Assembly: GCA_963921825.1 (NCBI GenBank)
Contig: OY997591.1
Location: 45,777,825 to 45,841,824, forward strand
DNA length: 64,000 nucleotides
DNA from: Erodium maritimum
Taxonomy: Eukaryota; Streptophyta; Magnoliopsida; Geraniales; Geraniaceae
Direction of reading: 5' to 3'
Made by a program: the position numbers and the translations under genes. Positions 22,380-31,646 of this stretch are shown here, piece by piece (the first letter of the stretch is position 1; each line of letters starts with the position of its first letter). A model generated the notes under the pieces. That model worked only from the letters and a program-made list of their open reading frames with translations, was not told where the DNA came from and ran no database searches.

Positions 22380-23345
22380 AATTTGCAAACCACATATATC
22401 ATATTCTCAAATCATGTCACTGTTATTTGCAAACCATATAAGCAATATTTGCAAACTATCCCATACATGCATAATCATACATTGCACATATATATACGCA
22501 AACCATATCCCTTATATCCTCAAACCACCTTACTTATGCTCTCAAACGACATTCATCATATCCTCAAACTCATATCACTCATACTCTCAACCCACGTGTC
22601 TCATATTCTCAACTCACTTCACTTACAATCTCAAACAACACACCTCATGTTCTCAAATCAACTTACCTCATATTCTCAAACCAACATACCTCATATTCTC
22701 AAATCACATCCCCTATATTCTCAAACCATATCCCTTGTATTCTCAACTCGCATCACCATATTCTCAAACCACAACCCCCTATATTTGAAAACCACACCAC
22801 ACTTTTCTCAAACCAACATACCTCGAATTCTCAAATCATATCCCTCATATTCTCAAACCATATCCCTCATATTCTCAAACCACAACCCCTGTATTTGTAA
22901 ATCACACCACACTTTTCTCAAACCACAACCCCTATATTTGCAAACCACACCACACTTTTCTCAAACAATATATACCACATTCTCAAACCATGTCACTGTT
23001 ATTTGCAAACCATATATGTCATATTTGCAAATTGTCCCACACATGAATAACCACACATTGCCCATATATATTCGCAAACCACATCCCTTATATCCTCAAA
23101 CCACCTCACTTATGCTCTCAAACCACATCCATCATATCCTCAAACTCATATCATTCGTGTTCTCAACCCACGTATCTCATATTCTCAACCCACTTTACTT
23201 ACAATCTCAAACAACACACCTCATATTCTCAAACCAACATATCTCATATTCTTAAACCAATATATATCATATTCTCAAACCATATACCCCATATTCTCAA
23301 ACCATATACCTCATTTTCTCAAACCATAAACCCTATATTTGTAAA
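22380..23345 (+). repeat. ~24-bp minisatellite with higher-order duplication
   Basis: Roughly forty copies of a unit like ccacatccctcatattctca plus aac. A ~580-bp block starting near 22434 (tataagcaatatttgcaaac) is repeated with about 10 percent change from about 23010 (tatatgtcatatttgcaaat), preserving the same order of unit variants. The open frames across it are by-products of the stop-poor unit. Confidence 0.8.
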
Positions 23346-23411
23346 CCACATCACACTTCTCGCATTTATATCCACATATCAACACACGTATCCAAAAACA
23401 CATGAAAAAAT

Positions 23412-25099
23412 TGTTGGGTCTCGAGGTAGGGTTGGAGATGAACCAACTCGCAGCGGAAAATCAATGAAAACCAAGAGACGATTAAAACCATGAAACAACT
23501 AACAAAGAATGGATTCACAAGAGAAAAATTCAGCACTAGTTCTTACCAAAACAAGAACACCGGTTAACGAATGATTGGCTTGAGTCTCCAAGACGCCTAC
23601 GTATCCACATGGGAATCAAAGCCACGTAGTTCTTCTCTTTGAGGACTCAAGAACACAAACATGGAGGTGGAAACTAGCCAAACCCGAAATGGCCATGGAA
23701 GAGGGAGAGAAAATGTGTTTCCTATTCTTGTCTTGTGTTTGTTATGTTGAAAAAAGATGAATTAAACATAACAAAACCCATACTTGTCCAACTAAAGGCA
23801 TGGGACAAGTATGGTGTCAAGTAAGGTGTAAATAGGACAAAGTATGGAAAGACAAGATTGGGTTAGGTGGTGAATCACCAACACCTTAATCCTTGTCTTG
23901 CTTACTTAGTACTAATTAATCAAGACTTGATTAATTAGTTCTATGGGCCTTGGTTGCATGGGCCTTTCATGGGCCTCTTGGAACATGGCCCGTGGCCATT
24001 TCTAACGAGGTCCCATGATTCGCTCATCGCCTCCAAGCCTTCCATACCGGAAATGTCCAACATTATCCGACGCGATCAATCCCAAGACTCCAAGCCTTGT
24101 CTCGATCCGTAAAGTCCTATTCACGTACGGGCACATGACCCAAAACCCAGTTTTGGTCATGTCCCGAGACAACTCCCTTTTGGCCATTCTCCATAAATGT
24201 GTCAATGAGTTTCATCCTCCGGTGTGACCCTTAGGTTTATGCATGTCAATAGATCAACGTAAAATCCCATTTTACTTGATCCTATGTAAGTGGCAACTAA
24301 CGAGACTTTAGTATTGCCTGACACTACATAACGAATCGACCCTGTCGATTCTAACCTTTCCGTCGTCCCTGTCATTATCCTTTTATCTCCGATATCCTGA
24401 TTGAGATAAGGCATAGAGCCGTCATCCTTATTATTCTCAATCACCGTTCCTTGATATGTGAGATGACTGAAGATATGATACCCAGTATCATGTGCATGGC
24501 CATGCTATTCTTCCAGTCACTCTCGATCAAGTGGCTGAGAACCGATATCTTTCCCATACCTTAGTATGAGGGATAAATCCCTTAGCCGTCTTTCGTGTCA
24601 CTCATGTAGCCCGTCCCAAAGCCAATCCTGGCCGTTATGGAAGCCCTGTTACGGACAACGTTAGGCTCAGGTCAAACTCAGTTGTTGACTACATAGCGAT
24701 CACAAAGACTCCTTGGTCTAAGGATACATGACAAGCTACAACACTGAATATGTTCATGACTTAATCTATGGCACATATTCAGGGCGGGTCGTCCAATATC
24801 ATGTCCCACATGATATCTATGATCAGACTCCGGAATCCCATTCCAATGACTAACAGAACGTAAGCCATAAAGAGCCATCTTTCATACTAGTCGCTTCTAG
24901 TGGAGCTTTGTTGACTAGGGACCCATCGAGTGTGATCTATCTCGATCTATGGTTCTATTCGCATGGTGGGCATAGATCAGAGCACACATCGATATATTAC
25001 TCCAACACATAAGTAATATAAAGCCGCATTTATTTTATTGCTAACGATGATATATACATTTGGACATTTAGGATTGAACTACGGGCACTAAGACTAACA
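23412..25099 (-). mobile_element. Copia solo LTR
   Basis: 1688 bp, exactly the length of the LTRs at 37205 and 43977, in inverse orientation. It runs from tgttgggtctcgagg (complement of the LTR 3' end) to agactaaca. It is flanked by a perfect 5-bp duplication aaaat (23407-23411 and 25100-25104). No internal region is present, so this is the product of LTR-LTR recombination. It carries several substitutions relative to the LTRs of the full element, so it is an older insertion. Confidence 0.93.
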
Positions 25100-25333
25100 A
25101 AAATATGCAATCCATTACTTGTTAGAAAGCTCTTGAAAAAATAAGAATATTGGCGCAAGAAAAAATGAAATCGGAGTTGAAACGAAACGGGAAAAATTGA
25201 ATTAACAAACTTGATTATAAGAAAAAATGGGTCATTTTCTGAGCGCGACACATGGCGCAATCTGGTTGAGTTCATATGTTCACACCAAAAACGATGGTTT
25301 GCACCTGAGTGTGAGCATATATATATATATATA

Positions 25334-26375
25334 CAAACCTCACAAATTGGTCAGAACGTAGAACTAATCTCGTCCTTTGAAATATTTTATTGGATGGGTG
25401 AGATTTGTTTTCCAATTTTAACTACACACGCATAAAAATATGCTGAAATTGGTTTTAATTTCGAATTTGAGGGTAATTTCGACTTTTTTTTTCACCAAGT
25501 TTACTATTTTGATCTTTTCAGCTTCGTTTCAACTACGATTTAATTTTTTCTTGCGCCAATAATTTTCTTTTTCCAAGACCTATCTATCAAGTAGCATATT
25601 GAATACGTTTTGAAGCAAGAAAAAAAAACGATTTACTCAAACAAAAAAAAGAAACGAAATGAATGTATGTTTTGTAATTTTCAGTTGTATGTGTACCCTA
25701 AACTTAATGTATGTTTATGTTGTAAAGTGAAAAGTTATGGGTAGTATACATACAAATGCATTTGAAAAAACATACGTTAAGGTTAACTTACACATACAGA
25801 TGAAAATGGTAAAAACATACATTCAGTTCAACTTACACATACAAATGAAAATGGGAAGAACATACATTAAGTTTAGCTTACACATATGCAGTTGCGAAAA
25901 CATAAAAACATACATTAAGTTTAGCTTACACATACAAATGAAAATGACAAGAACATACATTGAGTTTTAGCTCCTATAAACATACATCAGGTTTATCGTA
26001 CACATACAACTGAAAATTACAAAACATACATTAATTTCGTTTATTTTTTTGTTTGTTTGAGTAAATATTTTTTTTTGCTTCAAAAAATATTCAATATGCT
26101 ACTTGATAGATAGTTCTTGGAAAAATAAAAATATTGGCGCAAGAAAAAATTAAATCGGAGTTGAAACGAAGCGGGAAAGATCAAAATAGTAAACTTGGTG
26201 AAAAAAAACGAAAATAGCAGCCAATTTCGATTTCCCACTTGTATTTTACGATTCCCACTATTTTTTTCCCGAAAATACCCACAAACAATGCGCGTGAACA
26301 TATTTTGGAATCAGAATTGATCAAAAATCTTATCCCTTGATTTGCTATATTGAATGGTGTAGATTAGTTCTATGT
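25334..26375. mobile_element. gamma element, copy 2
   Basis: The left edge is acaaacctcacaaattggtc followed by agaacgtagaactaatct. The left arm contains cttcgtttcaactacgattt and tctatcaagtagcatattga. The right arm (26050-26375) is the complement (ttgatagatagttcttgg, cggagttgaaacgaagcggg, gattagttctatgttctga). Interior minisatellite at 25690-26035. Its right end is joined to an alpha element without an intervening TA tract. Confidence 0.65.
25690..26035 (+). repeat. ~44-bp minisatellite in gamma copy 2
   Basis: Units like aaaacatacattaagtttag followed by cttacacatacaaatg and aaaatg, about six copies in direct order, with inverted half-copies (aatgtatgtt) at the left margin. Same array family as 27040-27400, which is in inverse orientation. 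Confidence 0.75.
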
Positions 26376-26654
26376 TCTGAACGTAGAACTAATCTGGGCC
26401 ATTGATTATCCAGATCGGATGGCCACCGAAATTCCGGGGGGGTGATTGATTACGAAATCAATTACAAGATATGCATTAATTAAAGAGATATTAAAAGATG
26501 CATATTTTTTTTAATTAATGCATATCTTGTAATTGATTTCGTAATCAATCACACCCACCCCCTGAATTTCAGTGGTCATCGGATTTGGGTAATCAATGGT
26601 CCAGATTGGTTCTACGTTCTGACCCGAAAATAGGTTTGTACCCGAAAGCTCCCC
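26376..26654. mobile_element. alpha element, copy 2 (near-perfect palindrome)
   Basis: Left arm gaacgtagaactaatctggg, ggatggccaccgaaattc, gattacgaaatcaatt; right arm its complement, through gatttcgtaatcaatc and ggttctacgttctgac. Arms of about 120 bp face each other around an A/T-rich centre near 26505, so transcription would give a long hairpin. Confidence 0.72.
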
Positions 26655-26674
26655 TATATATATATATATATATA

Positions 26675-27763
26675 GGGGGGGCTACAAACCACTTCTTAGA
26701 TCAGAACATAGAACTAATCTACACCTTCCAATATAGAAAATCTAAGGCCCATAATTTTCAGAAATTATACATGTAAAATTGGTTCACGCGCATCTATATG
26801 GGGTAGTTTCGGAAATTGGTTCACGCGCATGTAACATTCAGGTACGAAATTGGCTGCTATTTTCGTTTTTTTTCCCACCAAGTTTACTATTTTGATCTTT
26901 CCCGCTTCGTTTCAACTCCGATTTAATTTTTTCTTGCGCCAATATTTTTATTTTCCCAAGAACTATCTATCAAGTAGCATATTGAATATGTTTTAAAGTA
27001 AGAAAAAAACGATTTACTCAAACACACAAAAATATAAACGAAATGAATGTATGTTTTGCAATTTTCAGTTGTATGTGTATGCTAAACCTAATGTATGTTT
27101 ATAGGAGCTAAAACTCAATGTATGTTCTTACCATTTTCATTTGTATGTGTAGGCTAAACTTAATGTATGTTTTTTATGTTTTCGCAACTGCATATGTGTA
27201 AGCTAAACTTAATGTATGTTCTTCCCATTTTCATTTGTATGTGTAAGCTGAACTGAATGTATGTTTTTATCATTTTCATCTGTATGTGTAAGCTAACTTT
27301 AATGTATGTTTTTGCAATTGCATTTGTATGTATACTACCCATAACTTTTCACTTTACAACATAAACATACATTAATTTTAGTGTACACATACAACTGAAA
27401 ATTACAAAACATACATTCCTTTCGTTTCCCTTTTTTTGTTCGAGTAAATCGTTTTTTTTTCTTGCTTCAAAACGTATTCAATATGCTACTTGATAGATAG
27501 CTCTTGGAAAAATAAAATTATTGGCGCAAGAAAAAATTAAATCGGAGTTCAAACGAAGCGGGAAAGATCAAAATAGTAAACTTGGTGAAAAAAAAAAGTC
27601 GAAATTACCCTCAAATTCGAATTTAAACCCAATTTCAGGATACTTTTATGCGCGTGTAGTTAAAATTGGAAAACAAAACTCACTCATCCAATAAAATATT
27701 TTAAAGGATGAGATTAGTTCTATGTTCTGACCAATTTGTGAGGTTTGTACCTGATAGTGATCC
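26675..27763. mobile_element. gamma element, copy 3
   Basis: The left edge is gggggggctacaaaccac, the right edge the complement of ggatcactatcaggtacaaa. Both arms carry the cttcgtttcaactccgattt / cggagttcaaacgaagcggg pair, and the interior minisatellite (27040-27400) is reversed relative to copy 2. Flanked by TA tracts at 26655 and 27764. Confidence 0.7.
27040..27400 (-). repeat. ~44-bp minisatellite in gamma copy 3
   Basis: Units like taagctaaacttaatgtatg followed by ttttcatttgtatgtg, seven or so copies: the reverse complement of the array at 25690-26035. Confidence 0.75.
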
Positions 27764-27784
27764 TATATATATATATATATATAT

Positions 27785-28033
27785 GGGGGCTATCAAGTAC
27801 AAACTCATTTTCGGGTCAGAACGTAGAACCAATCTGGACCATTGATTACCCAAATCGGATGGCCACCGAAATTCAGGGGGGGTGGGGGTGATTGATTACG
27901 AAATCAATTACAAGATATGCATTAATTAAAAAGATATGCATTAAATCTGAGCCTTTAATTCTATGATCCAAGGGCCCAGATTGAAAGTTCTACGTTCTGA
28001 CGAAGTTATAAGGTTTGCACCTGATAGCTATCC
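27785..28033. mobile_element. alpha element, copy 3
   Basis: The most complete alpha copy: edges gggggctatcaagtacaaac and, in complement, ggatagctatcaggtgcaaa. Interior blocks ggatggccaccgaaattc and gatccaagggcccagatt as in copy 1. TA tracts at 27764 and 28034. Confidence 0.75.
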
Positions 28034-28052
28034 TATATATATATATATATAT

Positions 28053-28310
28053 TTGCAATAGTGATAATATGATATTGAAATAAATGTTTTCATTACCGAA
28101 CTTAATTAAAAAGTTATTTTAAAATCTTTAGACGAGCAAACGGAGTGAATTTTAAGTATTGTTTATTAGTTGAGCTCCGGTTAGTAAAACTTATATATGA
28201 GGCCTTTATGTTAAAAATAAGCAAAACTTTCAAAATTATAAAACATGTCTTTTGTGCTGGATTAATTAAGGCAATTTTAATTAATGTTAGCCTATTTTAA
28301 CCAAGCCAAT
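28053..28310. other. AT-rich flank of element C
   Basis: No gene. It ends ttttaaccaagccaat at the element C boundary. Joined in thought to the sequence after 51441, it gives ccaagccaat + gactt-type sequence, and a related ccaagccaatgactg occurs at 51499-51513, supporting that 28310 and 51446 were once adjacent. Confidence 0.5.
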
Positions 28311-28576
28311 TGTTACGACCTTTTTGGCGACCCCCTTTTCCTACGGCCAGTTGAGTGCGCTAACGACATCTTCTATGGTTTGCAGGTATGCCCCGTTCTC
28401 TTGAGGTGCGATAGTCCCTTGCCTTGAGTGTCTCGTATCGTTCTTCAATGGTAGAATGTGCCAAGTCCGCTGCGCACCATCCGAGGACGGCTGAACTTGG
28501 GCCCTTTGGGACCTCGCCAAGGGCTCGGGTGTCGGGCGCGCCTGGGGACCGGGACGGGTCCTTCCGGGGCGTTTCA
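28311..28576 (+). mobile_element. 5' LTR of small LTR element C
   Basis: 266 bp, tgttacgacc to ggggcgtttca. It is followed after two bases by tggtatcagagcgggtc, the initiator Met-tRNA primer site (28579-28590). The 3' part of the same LTR reappears at 51333-51441. Only about 47 bp of internal sequence (28577-28623) remain before an abrupt junction with Gypsy sequence. The flank ccaat versus taatg on the far side is at best a degraded 4-5 bp duplication. Short LTRs suggest a TRIM or small non-autonomous element; its coding status is unknown. Confidence 0.75.
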
Positions 28577-28578
28577 AG

Positions 28579-28590
28579 TGGTATCAGAGC
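28579..28590 (+). promoter_or_regulatory. primer-binding site of element C
   Basis: tggtatcagagc, complementary to the 3' end of initiator Met-tRNA, two bases after the LTR terminus. Confidence 0.8.
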
Positions 28591-28623
28591 GGGTCGATGA
28601 TGGTACCCCGCGCGAGAACTCAA

Positions 28624-30972
28624 CATAGCGTGTCCGGAATGCAGTCTTTGCGACGTCCCCCTCACGGACTCGTAACTGATAATAACCGGATCGCAGATCG
28701 ATCTTCGAGAAGTGAGTCGCCCCTCTCAACTGGTCAAACAAGTCATCGATCCTCGGCATCGGGTACCGGTTCTTCACCGTAACCCGGTTCAGCTTCCGGT
28801 AATCTATACACATCCGTAGCTCTCCACTCTTCTTCTTCACGAAGAGTGCTGGTGCTCCCCACGGCGATGCACTCGGACGGATAAACCCCTTCTGCTGAAG
28901 CTCCTCCAGTTGACGCTTCAGCTCAGTCAACTCTGCCGGCGCAAACCTGTAAGGCGCCATCGATATCGCCGCCGTTCCCGGCACTAGGTCAATCCCGAAC
29001 TCCACCTCACGAATCGGTGGCAGCCCGCTCAACTCCTCAGGAAAGACCTCGGGGAACTCGCATACCACTCTCGGTAACTCTCGGCTCTGCACAGCCGGTA
29101 CTTCCTCCTCTGCGGACAACGCCGACAGGGGGACCCCACTCTTACTCCCCAGCACGCACGTCACCTTCGTACCGCCCACTGTCACTGTCACTCGTCGTCT
29201 GTAGCAATCGATGTTGGCTCGGTACCTCGACAGCCAATCCATACCCAAAATCACATCAAAGGTAGTCATCCCCAACACGAGAAGATCACCAGGGCAAGGA
29301 CAGTCTGCGACTCTAATCTCGCAGGCACGACATACTCTAGTCAACGATGCACCACCCCCAACTGGGGTGTCCAGGCATAGGGGTGGACTCAACGGCTCTA
29401 AGCTCAACCCCAACCTCTCAGCACAACCCGACGAAATAAAAGAGTGCGATGCCCCGGTATCAAACAGGAATAAAGCCCATAAATGATACAATAAACACGT
29501 ACCCTGGATGGTCTCACGGTACGTGCTAGGTCCTGGGGCTCTGGAGTCGGTGACTGCATATACTCTCCCCTGCGAGGCCTGCTGCCTCTGACTCGGCGCA
29601 CCGGCCGCTGAATACCCGTGACTCTGCTGCTGTCTCGGAATCGGTGCGCTCGTAGACGGCCGTGATGATCTCGGCTGCTGACCCTGTCGAGGGCGACCTC
29701 TAGGCGACTGTACTGTCTGCGACTGCTGCGGTCGCTGCACTGATGTCTCCCCCAACTGCTCTCGGCACCATGCCATAGTGTGACCGGCCCGGCCGCATCG
29801 GTAACAGCTGATCTCGTCAGCCCTTGACCCCGAGCCCTGGCCTGTCCGGCTAGTAGCTGGTACTACCGCGGTTCCTCCCCTCGTCGGACAGTCTCGCTGT
29901 AAGTGGCCTGGCTGCCCGCAGTGAAAGCATGACGGCCTCCTCTCTGAGGCGATTGGCCCCACTGATGCCACTGACCCCTGCTGTCTCGATCCACTCTGAT
30001 GAGGCGGTGGTCGGAAGGATCCCGCGGTCCTCTGCCTCCGCGAGTCTCGTGAGTCTGACGGCCCTGCCCAACTGATCGGCCGAGGTCGGACCTCACGGCC
30101 CCTGACTGCATCCCTGGCGCCCTGCTCTACTGTAGCTGCGGTGTCCACGAGGTCGGTATACTTCCGTATCCTCAAGGCGAGAACCTGGTTCCGGATGCCC
30201 AGCCTCAGTCCGTCCTGGAACCGCAGGCAACGGTTCGCCTCGCTCGTCACCATCTCAGGCGCGAATCTGGCCAAGGCTGTGAACCTGGCCTCGTACTCTC
30301 CTACCGTCATCCCCCTTGCTCCAGGTCTAAGAACTGCCAATGTCGCTCCAGCCGAGCCGACTCGGGGAAGTACTGTGCCATGAATACCTCCTGGAATACG
30401 CTGTAGTCGTATCCGACCGTGTCCTTCACCCGCCCCCACCAGTGGTAGGCGCTGTCTCTCAGCTGATGGGCCGCGAAGGACACTCTCCGACGGCCATCCT
30501 CGACTCCCGATGTGTCCAAGTCTCGTGTGACCTGCTCTATCCATCGCTCGGCCAGGTCGGGATTTGGCTCCCCGACAAAAACAGGTATCCCGAGCTTCAG
30601 GAAATCTAGTAGTGCTCGGGAGGTAAGATCCTCTGTCTGAGCGGCCCTCACCGGGACTGCGGCTGCCTCTGGTGCTGGCGAAGCCGACTCTCGGCTGGCG
30701 ATGATCGCCACCAAACTCTGAACGGTCCTGGTAAGCTCATCCAGGGCAGTCATCACTGGAGGGTCCGCGACTGGCGGAACACTGGGGGTGCCTGCAGACG
30801 GCCCCGCATCACTCCTCCTGTCTTCTCCGACAGGAGTACCCTGTGCCTCCGCATAGTTGGCGGGCTCGACGGTCGGCACCCTCCCTGGTGCCCCTGCTGA
30901 CCGTCCCCGCCGGCCTCGCATGGGTGCCTGGCCCCGTGTTCCTGATGGTCGTCCCCGCTTACCGCGAGCCAT
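28624..30972 (-). pseudogene. Gypsy A gag-protease-RT (truncated, frameshifted)
   Basis: The start is taken at 30972 (MARGKRGRPSG), as the upstream 25 codons are leader. Gag runs to a TGA at 30307. The protein continues in the -1 frame from the same spot ([13 protein letters not shown]), so a frameshift lies in a G run (agggggatg, about 30308-30316). Then CCHC knuckle [14 protein letters not shown] (about 29888-29931), a second knuckle [14 protein letters not shown] (29764-29812), protease [10 protein letters not shown] (about 29441-29470) and RT from [13 protein letters not shown] to [11 protein letters not shown]. The first RT catalytic Asp (KIDLRSGY) is present, but the region that would hold the YVDD-type box is cut off. 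Not functional. Confidence 0.88.
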
Positions 30973-31631
30973 AAACAGTATCCTCTGCACGGATACACGC
31001 AAACGTTCAGTTTGCGAACTTAAATAAAAACGACAGTACAAAAGCACTAACGTCCACCCGCTTAAGCTTGCACTAACGTGCTTATCACTAAAGCGCTACA
31101 CCGCTCAAGCTAAACGTACTTTATATACTAGCATTAGTAAACGAGACCTCAACGAGACCGCACCGACGTGCACCAAACAAGCGACGGCAAACCAACCCAC
31201 ACAACACGACGACCCCCGTTCACCGGGCCAATCAAAATCGAACCTTGCCCACCGGGCCAACCAAAATCAAACATACGCCCATAGGGCCAATCAAGTTCAA
31301 GACATGCCAACAGGGCCAACAATTTTAAAACCTTCACCCTTTCATTTTAAAACTTCGTTCCTTGACATCACGTAGTTACAACCCGGTTCAGGCGTCCCCG
31401 AACCACGTTGTACCGACTTGACATCAACACCGTCACGTTCGACTACAGGAGCGCTCCTGAGTCGACCCGCGACAGTTAAAAACAGTTCACGCAATCACAC
31501 ACAATCAGTATGCCAGCAACAAAATACTGTAACATACACACAAACACAAACAAGGCTCAAGACATGACGGGTCTACACCGACTCGACTCTCCCCCCCTAA
31601 GTGACGGACAGTCCGAGGTTTGAAACCTCGA

Positions 31632-31643
31632 GCTCTGATACCA
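31632..31643 (-). promoter_or_regulatory. primer-binding site, Gypsy copy A
   Basis: The complement reads tggtatcagagc, pairing with initiator Met-tRNA, three bases inside the LTR. Confidence 0.88.
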
Positions 31644-31646
31644 AGC

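Larger units (their letters stand above)
22121..25316. mobile_element. gamma element, copy 1 (with minisatellite and nested solo LTR)
   Basis: Left arm at 22121-22370 (gagagctttcacgtgcgaac at the edge; cttcgtttcaactccgattt; tctatctatcaagtag). The right arm at 25105-25316 is its complement (ttggcgcaagaaaaaat, cggagttgaaacga, ggtttgcacctgagtg). Between them lies a long CATATTCTCAAACCA-type array and a Copia solo LTR. Without the solo LTR the element is about 1.5 kb. TA tracts flank it at 22110 and 25317. Confidence 0.68.
18362..28052. mobile_element. chain of (TA)n-delimited non-autonomous elements
   Basis: Eleven (TA)n tracts (18362, 18632, 19119, 19374, 19538, 19588, 22110, 25317, 26655, 27764, 28034) separate elements that I group as alpha, beta, gamma and delta. 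Almost every element edge reads inward from the TA tract as a variant of ctatcaggtacaaacc (for example gggggctatcaagtacaaac at 27785; complement of gcacctgatagctatcc at 28017-28033; ggtatcaggtacaaacc at 18658), followed by a block like gtcagaacgtagaac. This architecture (a TIR flanked by a TA microsatellite) matches the description of microsatellite-targeting MITEs such as Micron of rice. There is no transposase in the window. Two foreign insertions sit inside: a Copia solo LTR and a MULE MITE. Confidence 0.7.
28624..31646 (-). mobile_element. Gypsy copy A, partial internal region
   Basis: Primer site, leader, gag, zinc knuckles, protease and the first part of RT of a chromodomain Gypsy. It is nearly identical to the corresponding part of copy B (I saw about five substitutions in 3 kb). 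It ends abruptly at 28624 within RT, right after the codons for KTAFRTRY. The rest of pol and its own 3' LTR are absent. Both sides of the junction contain gaactc close to the break, so microhomology may have been used. Confidence 0.85.

Noticed and set aside
22383-23255. 290-codon open frame in the CATATTCTCAAACCA array
   Set aside because: Product of a stop-poor tandem unit: two frames are open over the same array, with no domain, no composition change and no start context.
25737-25970. Repetitive peptide frame (KTYIKFSLHIQMKM type) and its mirror at 27160
   Set aside because: The same 44-bp minisatellite read in one frame. The two copies are in opposite strands of non-coding elements.
22380-27400. 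CRISPR-like regularly spaced repeats
   Set aside because: Plant nuclear context, no constant repeat with unique spacers. The units are drifting minisatellites.
18362-28052. Helitron interpretation of the TA-flanked elements
   Set aside because: Elements have inverted termini at both ends, and I see no TC start or CTRR end preceded by a hairpin.
28597-28782. Plus-strand frames across the Gypsy RT
   Set aside because: Complementary-strand shadows of the minus-strand polymerase, repeated at 36969 for the same reason.
30300-30320. Programmed -1 frameshift between Gypsy gag and pol
   Set aside because: The site falls inside the conserved gag domain, and the run A-GGG-GGA is not a standard slippery heptamer. 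Kept only as a shared-lesion finding.
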